Assembly: GCF_003946865.1 (NCBI RefSeq)
Contig: NZ_QXTH01000008.1
Span: 124,001-188,000, forward strand
Length of the DNA stretch: 64,000 bases
Direction: 5' to 3'
DNA from: Antribacter gilvus
GTDB taxonomy: Bacteria; Actinomycetota; Actinomycetes; Actinomycetales; Cellulomonadaceae
Each line of letters opens with the position of its first letter. Positions within the stretch are counted from its first letter, which is position 1. Below the pieces are notes generated by a model. That model did not search any database, was not told the origin of the DNA, and saw nothing but the letters and a program-made list of their open reading frames with translations. The translations under genes were made by a program, and so were the position numbers. Shown here in pieces: positions 8,222 to 15,973 of the stretch.

Positions 8222-9795
8222 CGGGCCTCCTCGTGGGTGTGGGTCTGGTCGTCGGCCGGGGTCCCGGCCGGGGGCGGGGCGAGCGCGGCCCGCATGATCT
8301 TGTGGAGCGACGAGCGCGGCAGGTCGGGCACGAGGTCGAACGCCCGCGGCACCTTGAAGCCCGCCAGCTCGCGCCGGCAGAACGCCTCGAGCTCCTCGGC
8401 GTCGGTCAGCCGGCCGGGCCGGGGCACCACGAACGCGTGCCCCACCTCGCCCCAGCGCTCGTCCGGGACGCCCACCACCGCGGCGTCGGCCACGCCGGGG
8501 TGCCGCCGGAGCACCGCCTCGACCTCTGCGGGCGTCACGTTCTCGCCGCCGGTGATGAAGACGTCCTTGAGGCGGTCGAGCACGCGGTAGTAGCCGTCGG
8601 CGTCCCGCTCCACGAGGTCGCCGGAGCGGAGCCAGCCACCTACGAACGCCGCGGCCGTTGCCTCCGGGTCGCGGAAGTACCCGGCGAACACGCCGGGGCC
8701 GCGCACCAGGAGCTCGCCCGTGGCGGGCCCGTCGAGGTGCTCCCCCGTGGCCGGGTCGGCCAGGGCCACCTCGACGTGCGGGTAGGGCACTCCGGCGGAG
8801 CCCACGTGGGTGCGGGCCACGTCGTCGGGCAGGCAGAGCACGTTGGGGCCGGCCTCGGTGAGGCCGTAGCCCTGCGTGAGCTGGACGTCCCGGCGGTACC
8901 AGGCCCGCAGCAGCGGCTCGGGCATCGGGGCGCCACCCACGACGGCGTGCCGCAGCGACGACAGGTCGGCGTCCGCGAACCCCGGGTGCTCCGCGAGCAG
9001 GAGGTAGTGCGTGGGGACGCCCATCATCGTGGTGACGCGGCGCTCGGCGACGAGCTGGAGCACCCGCTCGGGCTCGAAGGTGCGCTCGAGCACCACCGTG
9101 GCGCCGGTCCACCAGGCGAGGAGCGGCTGGATGTTCCACCCGCCGGCGTGGAACTGGGGCAGCACCGAGAGCACCACGTCGGCGCTGCTCAGCTCGGCCG
9201 TGCGGGAGAACGACAGGTTGGTCCAGAAGCAGTTCGCGTGGGTCAGGAGCGCGCCGCGCGCGTTGCCGCCCGTGCCTGAGGTGAAGACGAGCAGGAGCGG
9301 GTCGTCGTCGCGCACCTCGCGGGCTACCGGCTGGGCTGCTGCCAGGCGACGGGTCGGGCGCGGCACGTGCGCCTCCACCCCGCTGCGCCCCAGCTCGGTG
9401 CGGAGCGGCGGCAGGGGCAGCCGGTCGAGCGCCGCCGAGGCGAGCGCCGCGAACTCCTGCTCCACCAGCACCAGCGCCGGGTCGGCCTGGTCGAGCTGCG
9501 CCGCCAGCTCCCGCGGCGTCAGCCGCCACGACAGCGGCGCGAGGACCAGCCCCGCCTGCGCGCAGGCGAAGAACAGCACCACATGGTCGGCGCTGTTGCC
9601 GGTCACGGTCGCGATCCGGTCGCCGACGCCGTAGCCCGCCTCCCGGAACCGGCGCGCCAGCGCGGTGGCCCGGTCGTGCAGGTCGCGGTAGCGGAGCGTC
9701 ACGCCGCGGTCGTCGACGGCGACACGGTCCGGCGTCGCCAGCGCCCGGTCGCGGGTCCACCGGCCGAGGGTGTGCAGGCCGTCGGGCGCGTTCAC
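8218..9795 (-). CDS. AMP-forming acyl-CoA synthetase
   Basis: A 525-residue ANL-superfamily ligase that would activate a carboxylic acid to its CoA thioester with ATP. The phosphate-binding loop reads FTSGTGGNARG, where most relatives have TSGTTGxPKG, so the usual lysine is arginine. GYGLTEAGP, the RSGDL hinge region, DRLKDVFITGGENV and the C-terminal lysine of SSLHKIMR are all present. GTG start at 9795 overlaps the permease stop by 4 nt. In this operon it may activate 3-hydroxybutyrate or another short or medium-chain acid brought in by the importer; chain length cannot be read from sequence. Confidence 0.88.
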   Translation of the reverse strand: MNAPDGLHTLGRWTRDRALATPDRVAVDDRGVTLRYRDLHDRATALARRFREAGYGVGDRIATVTGNSADHVVLFFACAQAGLVLAPLSWRLTPRELAAQLDQADPALVLVEQEFAALASAALDRLPLPPLRTELGRSGVEAHVPRPTRRLAAAQPVAREVRDDDPLLLVFTSGTGGNARGALLTHANCFWTNLSFSRTAELSSADVVLSVLPQFHAGGWNIQPLLAWWTGATVVLERTFEPERVLQLVAERRVTTMMGVPTHYLLLAEHPGFADADLSSLRHAVVGGAPMPEPLLRAWYRRDVQLTQGYGLTEAGPNVLCLPDDVARTHVGSAGVPYPHVEVALADPATGEHLDGPATGELLVRGPGVFAGYFRDPEATAAAFVGGWLRSGDLVERDADGYYRVLDRLKDVFITGGENVTPAEVEAVLRRHPGVADAAVVGVPDERWGEVGHAFVVPRPGRLTDAEELEAFCRRELAGFKVPRAFDLVPDLPRSSLHKIMRAALAPPPAGTPADDQTHTHEEAR

Positions 9796-10847
9796 GCCGC
9801 CACCGCCCGCCGTCGGGCCGCGCCTGCCTGGGTGAGCCGACCCGCCGCGCCCGCCAGGCCGCCGGGGACGAACATGACCACGAGGATGAAGCACGCCCCG
9901 AGGAGGAACATCGGCTCGGACAGCGGGACGCGCAGGACGGCAGGCAGGGCCTCCACGGCCTCGGAGCCCGCGAGCTCGCCGAGGCGCTGGTCCAGGATCG
10001 TGTACAGCACGGCCCCCACGATGGCCCCCCAGCGGGAGCCCACGCCACCCAGGACCACCATGACCAGCAAGGTCAGGGTGAACTCCGACGACGACGCCCG
10101 CGGCACCGCGCCCGACTGGAGCAGCAGATAGGCCATGCCCACGACCGTCGCGAGGCCGGCGGCCAGGACGAAGACGAGCAGCTTGACCGCGTAGGGCCGG
10201 CCGCCGACGACGCGGACGCGCAGCTCGTTCTCCCGGACGGCGGCGGCGACGTGGCCGGCGCGGGACCGCTCGATCCAGAGCACCACCAGGTACACGACCA
10301 CGAGGACCGCGAGCGCCAGCCAGTAGAGGTTCCGGGTGTTGACCACGCCGACGAGCGCGTCGGGGACGAACTGCGTCTCGAGGGCGAGGCCCTCCTCGCC
10401 GCCGGTGAGGTCGCCGGGGTTGCGGCGGACCAGCACGTTGCCCGCCTGGGCGAACGCGAGGGTGACCATGGCGAAGGAGATGCCGGTGACGCGGAGCGAG
10501 ATGGCACCGAGCACGTACGCGAGGAGCACGCCGCCCGCGAGCACCACCACCGCGGCGCCGAGCAGCGGGAGGTCGGTGCGCTCGAGCACGATCGCGAGGC
10601 CGTAGACCCCCGCCGCGAAGTACAGCGCGTGCCCGAAGCTCATGAGCCCCACCACGCCGAACAGGAGGTGGTAGCTCAGGGCGAGGGCCGCCGTCAGCCA
10701 GCACAGGGCGAGGAGCTGCAGCGTGCCGGGCATGTACGTGGGGCCGGGCAGCACGCCCGGGACGTAGATCGCGAGCAGCGGGAGGCAGGCGACGAGGACG
10801 AGGCCGCCGAGGGCGGCGGCGAGACGGATCCAGCGGGTGCGGGTCAT
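9792..10847 (-). CDS. livM: Liv-type ABC transporter permease (LivM-like)
   Basis: A 351-residue integral membrane protein of the branched-chain amino acid permease family. Hydrophobic helices run from about residue 8 to 330; GLMSFGHALYFAAGVYG and GGVGSRWGAIVGAV are the conserved LivM segments (the latter faces the ATPase). Its start overlaps the livH stop by 4 nt. It would form the heterodimeric channel with LivH. The Liv family also moves amides, urea and small acids, so amino acid specificity should not be assumed. Confidence 0.9.
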   Translation of the reverse strand: MTRTRWIRLAAALGGLVLVACLPLLAIYVPGVLPGPTYMPGTLQLLALCWLTAALALSYHLLFGVVGLMSFGHALYFAAGVYGLAIVLERTDLPLLGAAVVVLAGGVLLAYVLGAISLRVTGISFAMVTLAFAQAGNVLVRRNPGDLTGGEEGLALETQFVPDALVGVVNTRNLYWLALAVLVVVYLVVLWIERSRAGHVAAAVRENELRVRVVGGRPYAVKLLVFVLAAGLATVVGMAYLLLQSGAVPRASSSEFTLTLLVMVVLGGVGSRWGAIVGAVLYTILDQRLGELAGSEAVEALPAVLRVPLSEPMFLLGACFILVVMFVPGGLAGAAGRLTQAGAARRRAVAA

Positions 10848-11716
10848 GCTTTCCTCCCGAGCAGGCCGGAGGGGCGCACCAGCAGCACGACGGCCAGGAG
10901 GAGCACCACGACCAGGTCGCCGTAGCCGAGGTAGTAGTTGGTGAGCTGCTGGAGCACCGCGACGACCACCGACGCCACCGCGGCGCCCGTGAGCGAGCCG
11001 AGCCCGCCGATCACCGTGACGATGAACGCGAAGATGAGCAGGTTGCCGCCCAGGTGCGGGGACACGTAGCCGAAGTACTGGGAGGCGAGCACGCCGCCCA
11101 GGCCGGCGGCCGCGCCGCCCACGGCGAAGACCAGGGTGAACGCGCGGCGCACGTCGATGCCGAGGGCGGTCACCATGGCGCGGTTCTCCACGCCGGCGCG
11201 GATGATGAGGCCGTAGCGCGTGTGCTTGAGGAAGAGCACGATGCCCGCGAGGACGAGCGCACCCGCCACGAAGGTGACGAAGGCGACGTTGGGGATGCGG
11301 GCACCGGCGAGCGTCGTCGTGGACTCGAGCCACGGCGGGCCGGTGAGGTACTGCGCGTCCGGGCCCCAGATGCCTTCGAACAGCGCGACGGTCGCGAGCG
11401 ACAGTCCCACGGTGACGAGCACCTGCTCGATATGCCGTTCGTAGAGCGGCCGGATGAGGCCGAGCTCGGTCAGGGCCGCCGCGGCGGCGCCGGTCGCGGC
11501 GCCGACCACGAGGGCGAGCCCGAGGCCCGCCCAGGTGTCGGTGCCGACGAGGCGGGCCACCCCGACGCCGACGAACGCCCCCAGGGTGAGGAACGAGCCG
11601 TGGGCGAAGTTCAGCACGCCCATCAGGCCGTAGATCAGGGACAGGCCCGAGGCCACGAGGAAGTACAGGCCGCCGAGGCCCAGACCCGTGACCAGCAGGA
11701 GGACGAGGGTGCTCAC
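10844..11716 (-). CDS. livH: Liv-type ABC transporter permease (LivH-like)
   Basis: A 290-residue permease, normal length for LivH. The N-terminal GLYFLVASGLSLIYGLMG and NFAHGSFLTLGAF motifs, and GGLGSLTGAAVASV near residue 235, identify the family. GTG start at 11716 overlaps the livF stop by 4 nt. It pairs with the LivM-like protein and the two ATPases encoded directly upstream, giving a complete importer with the lipoprotein at 13216-14424. Confidence 0.92.
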   Translation of the reverse strand: MSTLVLLLVTGLGLGGLYFLVASGLSLIYGLMGVLNFAHGSFLTLGAFVGVGVARLVGTDTWAGLGLALVVGAATGAAAAALTELGLIRPLYERHIEQVLVTVGLSLATVALFEGIWGPDAQYLTGPPWLESTTTLAGARIPNVAFVTFVAGALVLAGIVLFLKHTRYGLIIRAGVENRAMVTALGIDVRRAFTLVFAVGGAAAGLGGVLASQYFGYVSPHLGGNLLIFAFIVTVIGGLGSLTGAAVASVVVAVLQQLTNYYLGYGDLVVVLLLAVVLLVRPSGLLGRKA

Positions 11717-12456
11717 AGTGATTCCTCTCCGGCGTGCACGCCGAGCAGGCGCTGGATCCGGTCGGGGTCGCCGAGGAGGTCGGCGGCCTGGCCCGTGTGG
11801 ACCACGCGGCCCGCGTCGATGACGACGACGGTGTCGGCGAGCCGCTCGATGACCTGGAGGTTCTGCTCCACGAGCAGGATCGGGACGGTCGTGGCGGCGT
11901 GCGCGAGCGCCTCGGCCACCTCGCCCACGATCCTCGGGGCGAGGCCCTTGGTGGGCTCGTCCACGAGGAGCAGGATGTTGTCGTTGAGCAGGGCCCGGGC
12001 GAGCGAGACCATCTGCTGCTGACCGCCCGAGAGCGTGCCGGCCCGCTGCTCCGCCCGCTGGACCAGGTCGGGGAAGAGCTCGGCGACCAGGGCCCGTCGC
12101 TCGGGGCTGGTGCCGTTCGGACCGGCGCGCTCGGCGAGCCGGAGGTTCTCCGCGACCGTCAGGCCCGCGAAGACCTCGCGGTCCTCGGGCACGTAGCCGA
12201 CGCCGCGGCGCACGATCTTGTCGGTGCGGTCCCCGTCGACGCGCTCGCCACCGAGCAGGACCTCGCCCTTGCGCTCGATCAGACCGAGCACCGCCCTGAG
12301 GGTCGAGGTCTTGCCCACGCCGTTGCGGCCGAGCACGGCGGTCACACCGACGGCCGGGACGTCGAACGTCACGTCCTCGACGACCTGCTGGCCCGCGATG
12401 CGGGCGGAGAGGTTCTTCACCTGGAGGACGGGCCCGCTCATGCTCTGCCCGCTCAT
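11713..12456 (-). CDS. livF: Liv-type ABC transporter ATPase (LivF-like)
   Basis: A 247-residue ATPase. Walker A is GRNGVGKTS (about residues 43-51), the ABC signature is TLSGGQQQM, Walker B LLLVDEPTKGLAP, and the switch histidine is replaced by glutamine in LLVEQNL, as is normal for LivF. Overlaps livG and livH by 4 nt each. Energises import with LivG. Confidence 0.92.
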   Translation of the reverse strand: MSGQSMSGPVLQVKNLSARIAGQQVVEDVTFDVPAVGVTAVLGRNGVGKTSTLRAVLGLIERKGEVLLGGERVDGDRTDKIVRRGVGYVPEDREVFAGLTVAENLRLAERAGPNGTSPERRALVAELFPDLVQRAEQRAGTLSGGQQQMVSLARALLNDNILLLVDEPTKGLAPRIVGEVAEALAHAATTVPILLVEQNLQVIERLADTVVVIDAGRVVHTGQAADLLGDPDRIQRLLGVHAGEESL

Positions 12457-13214
12457 GCGACGTCGCCCAGGTACGCGGACTGCACTGTCGGGTCGGCCAT
12501 GATCTTCTCCGGGGTGTCGCAGGCGAGCAGCTCGCCGTGGTGCATGACGGCCACGCGGTCGGCCAGGCCGAGCACCACGTCCATGTGGTGCTCCACCATC
12601 AGGACGGTGCAGCCGGTGCCGTGCAGGTCCTTGATGACCTGGCAGAGCCCGGGCACGTCCGCTGTCGCGACGCCGGCCATGGGCTCGTCGAGGAGCACCA
12701 CCGTAGGCCGCATCGCGAGCAGCACCGCGATCTCGAGCTTGCGCTTGTCGCCGTGGGAGAGGTCACCCGCGGCGGCGTCGGCCCGGTGGGTGAGACCCAC
12801 CGTGGCGAGGTGCTCCGCGGCGTCCCGGGTGGCAGCATCGCCGCTCCGGGGGAACCGCAGCACCGACAGGGCGCCGCCGAGGCGACCCTGGGAGGCGAGC
12901 CGGACGTTCTCGAGCACGCTGAGGCGCGGGAACAGGCTGGACGTCTGGAACGTCCGGCCCAGCCCGGCACGTGCGCGTGCGGCGACGGGCGCCGCCGTGA
13001 CGTCCTGGCCGCCGAGCAGCACCTGGCCCTCCGTGGGCCGGTGCACCCCGCTGACCAGGTTGAACAGCGTGGTCTTGCCGGCACCGTTGGGTCCGATGAC
13101 CCCGACCAGCTCACCCTGCCGCACCGCCAGGTCGACCCCTTGCAGGATCCGCGCCCCGCCGATCCGCAGCCCCAGGCCGCGGACCTCGAGCGCCGTCGGC
13201 TCGCCTCCCGTCAC
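12453..13214 (-). CDS. livG: Liv-type ABC transporter ATPase (LivG-like)
   Basis: A 253-residue ATPase. Walker A GPNGAGKTTLFNLVSG is at about residues 40-55, the signature region reads LSHGDKRKLEIA (D in place of the usual second G, as in LivG), Walker B VVLLDEPMAGV, and the switch histidine lies in MVEHHMDVV. The GTG start at 13214 lies 1 nt after the stop of the binding-protein gene. With LivF it forms the asymmetric ATPase pair typical of this family. Confidence 0.92.
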   Translation of the reverse strand: MTGGEPTALEVRGLGLRIGGARILQGVDLAVRQGELVGVIGPNGAGKTTLFNLVSGVHRPTEGQVLLGGQDVTAAPVAARARAGLGRTFQTSSLFPRLSVLENVRLASQGRLGGALSVLRFPRSGDAATRDAAEHLATVGLTHRADAAAGDLSHGDKRKLEIAVLLAMRPTVVLLDEPMAGVATADVPGLCQVIKDLHGTGCTVLMVEHHMDVVLGLADRVAVMHHGELLACDTPEKIMADPTVQSAYLGDVA

Positions 13215-13215
13215 G

Positions 13216-14424
13216 TCACTTCACCTCGGCCGGTGCGACCGTGTCCGCGCCGACGGACTCGATGAGCTCGGGCGTCCAGACGTCGCCGTCCTTGACGAGG
13301 CTCACCTGGTACATCGGCTGGACGAGCGCGTGGTCCGAGGCACGGACCGTCGTGGTGCCCTTCGGGCCCTCGAAGCTGAAGCCCTCGAGCGCGTCGACCA
13401 TGGCCTCGACGTCGTCGCCGCCCTCCTCGATCGCGTGCACCATCATCTGGGCCGCGACGAAGCCGTCCGGCGTGAAGAGGTCGGGCGTGCCGCCACCGGC
13501 GGCGACCGTGTCCAGCATCGCCTTCTCGACGTCGGTGCCCGAGGCGCCCGGGAAGTAGTGGTTCAGGTAGCTGACCTTGGCCGCTGCCTCGCCGTAGGCG
13601 CCGTAGGTGGAGACGTCACCCAGGCCCGTGACCACGGTGGTGGCGTCGAGGACGCCCTGCTGGTCCAGGCCCTGCCACATCGCGCCGGACGTGGCGCCGG
13701 CCCAGGCCACGAAGACCAGGTCGGGCTGCTCGGCGGTGACCTTCTGGGCGAACGGCGTGAACTCCGTGGCGTCCTCGGGGACCAGCACGCTGCTCACCGT
13801 GGCGCCCTTGGCGCCGAGCACGGCCTCGACGGCCGCGAGGTTGCCCTGGCCGAACGCGTTGTCCTGCGCGAACACGACGATCTTCGCGCCCGACGGGTCC
13901 ACGAAGGTGCCTGCGGTGGCGACGTCCTGCAGCGACTGGCGGCCGGAGCGGAACGTGTAGCGGTTGACGCCGGTGATCGCGTCGGCGGCGGCCGGGCCCG
14001 AGACGTACAGGACCTTGTTCTGCTCGGCCTGCTCGGCGAGCTTGAGGGCCACGCCCGACACGACGGTGCCGCCCAGCACCTTGTAGCCCTTGCCGATCAG
14101 GTCCTTCGCCTGCGTGACGGCCTTGTCGGGGTCGCCCGCGTCGTCGTGGAACGTGATGTTGAGCGCGTGGCCGCCGGCCTCGCCGGTGCCCTCCGTCGCG
14201 TACTCGATGCCGGCCTCGAAGCCCTCCTTGTAGGCCTTGCCGTAGGCGGCGAGCGCCCCGGACTCCGAGTAGATGATGCCGATGTCGATCGGCGTGGCCT
14301 CCGCCGTCTCGCCGGAACCGGCGGGGGTGGTGCCGGTGGTGTCGCTCGGCGCGCAGGCCGCGAGCGCCAGGCTCGCGACGGTGAGGGCCGCGACAGCCAG
14401 CACCTGGGACTTCCTCGTCCGCAT
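13216..14424 (-). CDS. Liv-type substrate-binding lipoprotein
   Basis: A 402-residue extracellular receptor of the importer. The first residues (MRTRKSQ) are followed by a hydrophobic stretch and a lipobox LAAC with the lipidated cysteine at residue 24, then a Ser/Thr/Gly linker to about 45. The remainder is a periplasmic-binding-protein type 1 fold (IDIGIIYSESGALAAYG, KVLGGTVVSGVALKLA, YRFRSG-like YTFRSGRQS). First gene of the 13-gene operon; the promoter lies in the 166-bp gap to the PHB depolymerase. Its ligand is unknown. The operon content suggests 3-hydroxybutyrate or short oligomers rather than leucine. Confidence 0.87.
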   Translation of the reverse strand: MRTRKSQVLAVAALTVASLALAACAPSDTTGTTPAGSGETAEATPIDIGIIYSESGALAAYGKAYKEGFEAGIEYATEGTGEAGGHALNITFHDDAGDPDKAVTQAKDLIGKGYKVLGGTVVSGVALKLAEQAEQNKVLYVSGPAAADAITGVNRYTFRSGRQSLQDVATAGTFVDPSGAKIVVFAQDNAFGQGNLAAVEAVLGAKGATVSSVLVPEDATEFTPFAQKVTAEQPDLVFVAWAGATSGAMWQGLDQQGVLDATTVVTGLGDVSTYGAYGEAAAKVSYLNHYFPGASGTDVEKAMLDTVAAGGGTPDLFTPDGFVAAQMMVHAIEEGGDDVEAMVDALEGFSFEGPKGTTTVRASDHALVQPMYQVSLVKDGDVWTPELIESVGADTVAPAEVK

Positions 14425-14460
14425 GATCTGCCCTTCGTCGGGTGGTCGCTCCTCGAAACT

Positions 14461-14477
14461 GAGAGGCGATTCAGGTT
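14461..14477. promoter_or_regulatory. Shared operator candidate, site 1 (importer operon side)
   Basis: These 17 nt match positions 14528-14544 at 15 of 17 bases, including an identical 10-mer gattcaggtt. The site begins just downstream of the predicted -10 of the leftward operon, where a bound repressor would block initiation or early elongation. Confidence 0.5.
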
Positions 14478-14483
14478 TTGGGA

Positions 14484-14513
14484 ATCGTGGCCCCGTGGGC
14501 GGGTAGATGTCAA
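14484..14513 (-). promoter_or_regulatory. Predicted promoter of the 13-gene operon
   Basis: Leftward TTGACA (14508-14513), 18-nt spacer, CACGAT (14484-14489). The -35 is perfect and the -10 matches the relaxed form seen at other starts here. Transcription would begin about 55 nt before the lipoprotein ATG at 14424. Confidence 0.5.
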
Positions 14514-14525
14514 GTGCCCGTTTCG

Positions 14526-14555
14526 TTGACAGGTGATTCAGGTTGCACCTAAGGT
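14526..14555 (+). promoter_or_regulatory. Predicted promoter of the PHB depolymerase with internal operator
   Basis: TTGACA (14526-14531), 18-nt spacer, TAAGGT (14550-14555). The spacer carries the second copy of the shared sequence (14528-14544) and the inverted repeat aggt-tgc-acct (14540-14550). A repressor here would cover both promoter elements. Confidence 0.55.
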
Positions 14556-14590
14556 CCAGCCAACTTCGCACCTCAACGAGGAGGTCCCCC

Positions 14591-15844
14591 ATGGTTCGAC
14601 CCCACCGGCGGGTAGCAGCAGGGCTGCTCACCGCCGCCACGTCCCTCGCGCTCCTGTTGCCGGCGGTCGCCGTCAGCGCGCCCGCCGCGGCAGCAGGCGC
14701 GTGGTCCCAGCGCTCCGCCGGCGGCATGACCGTCGAGCTCTACACCCCGTCGACGGCGCCGTCGCTGCCTGCCGGACGGGCCCTGATGATCAACCTGCAC
14801 GGTTGCGCGCAGACGTCGTCGGTGCTCAAGAACGGCGGCAACTGGGCCGCCACCGCCGACCAGTACGGGATGGTCGTGGCCGTTCCCGCCGCACCGAACG
14901 GCGGCGTGATCCTCGGCTGCTGGGACTACTACGACACGAACCACTCGCGGACGTCCCCGTCGCGGCACGACGACAACCTGCTCGCCCTCGTGACCTCGCT
15001 CCTCGGCGACGCGTCCCTGGGTATCGACCCCGACCAGGTCTACCTCTCGGGCCTCTCCTCCGGCGGCGGCGAGACCATGGTGATGGGCTGCCTCGCCCCT
15101 GACGTGTTCGCCGGCGTCGGCATCAACGCCGGGCCCACCGTGGGCACCACCTCCGGGCAGATCTCCTCCGTGGCGGTGAGCGCCGCGACCGCGAAGTCCA
15201 CGTGCACCCGCTTCGCCGGGACGCACACCTCCGGCTTCTCCACGCAGCTCACGTCGGTCGTGTACGGGACCTCCGACACGACCGTCGCCCCCGGGTACAA
15301 CACCCTGAACGCGCAGGTCATGGCCTCCATCTACGGCGCTTCCAGCCAGTCGTCGTTCTCGCTGTCGTCGCTCGCCGGGTCCAACCTCGCGGGGACCGGG
15401 ACCTTGTGGTCCGACGCCTCCGGCCCGCGCGTCTCGCTCATCGCCAACTCCGGGGTGGGCCACGCCTGGCCTGCGGGCGGCGGGCCGGGCGGCTCGTACG
15501 TGACGACGTCGTCGGTGAACTACCCGGCGTACGTGACGGACTTCTTCTTCGACAACAACCGGCGCGTGGACCGGGGTGGTGCGGGGCCGACGCCGACCCC
15601 GGTGCCGACCCCGACGCCGACGCCGGTGCCCACTCCCACTCCCACCCCGACTCCCGGGCTGTACTGCGGCTCGGCGACGAACGCGGCCCACAAGGCTGCT
15701 GGCAGGGCGGTGTCGTACGGCGTGAACCCGTACAACCCGTACTACGCGAACGGCTCCCTGGACTACCTGGGCCAGGGCGACGCGACCGTGACCACCCTGC
15801 AGGAGTCGGCAGGCGGCCGCTTCGACGTGGCAACCACCTGCTGA
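14591..15844 (+). CDS. Secreted polyhydroxybutyrate depolymerase
   Basis: A 417-residue exported esterase. A signal peptide (basic start, hydrophobic core to about residue 30, APAAAAG cleavage zone) leads into a catalytic domain with INLHGCAQ (oxyanion, 67-74), nucleophile Ser156 in GLSSG, Asp229 in YGTSD and His291 in GVGHAW. A Pro-Thr linker covers about 333-356. The last 60 residues (two cysteines, NAAHKAAGRA, YYANGS, TTLQE) resemble the substrate-binding domain of extracellular PHB depolymerases. GAGGAGG precedes the ATG. Divergent from the hydroxybutyrate operon. A carbohydrate-esterase role is the main alternative, but the tail domain and context argue for PHB. Confidence 0.82.
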   Translation: MVRPHRRVAAGLLTAATSLALLLPAVAVSAPAAAAGAWSQRSAGGMTVELYTPSTAPSLPAGRALMINLHGCAQTSSVLKNGGNWAATADQYGMVVAVPAAPNGGVILGCWDYYDTNHSRTSPSRHDDNLLALVTSLLGDASLGIDPDQVYLSGLSSGGGETMVMGCLAPDVFAGVGINAGPTVGTTSGQISSVAVSAATAKSTCTRFAGTHTSGFSTQLTSVVYGTSDTTVAPGYNTLNAQVMASIYGASSQSSFSLSSLAGSNLAGTGTLWSDASGPRVSLIANSGVGHAWPAGGGPGGSYVTTSSVNYPAYVTDFFFDNNRRVDRGGAGPTPTPVPTPTPTPVPTPTPTPTPGLYCGSATNAAHKAAGRAVSYGVNPYNPYYANGSLDYLGQGDATVTTLQESAGGRFDVATTC

Positions 15845-15858
15845 CCCCCTGATATGGG

Positions 15859-15928
15859 GTGCGCGCCAGACTGCTTCCAGGACCGCCTACCGACCGGTAG
15901 ACGCGACTGGAAGCAGTCTGGCGCGCAC
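15859..15928. repeat. Palindromic repeat element, copy 1
   Basis: A perfect 22-bp inverted repeat (15859-15880 with 15907-15928) encloses a 26-nt centre containing a smaller hairpin (ctacc-gacc-ggtag). It starts 14 nt after the PHB depolymerase stop. Two further copies with the same arms and centre follow at 16804 and 17511. Confidence 0.85.
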
Positions 15929-15973
15929 ACCTGACCTCGTTCAGCGGCGGCGAGTCCGACCACAGCGGCCTCG

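Noticed and set aside
9792-14424. Calling the importer a branched-chain amino acid transporter
   Set aside because: The family is right but the operon has no amino acid catabolic gene; ligand left open with 3-hydroxybutyrate as the working idea.
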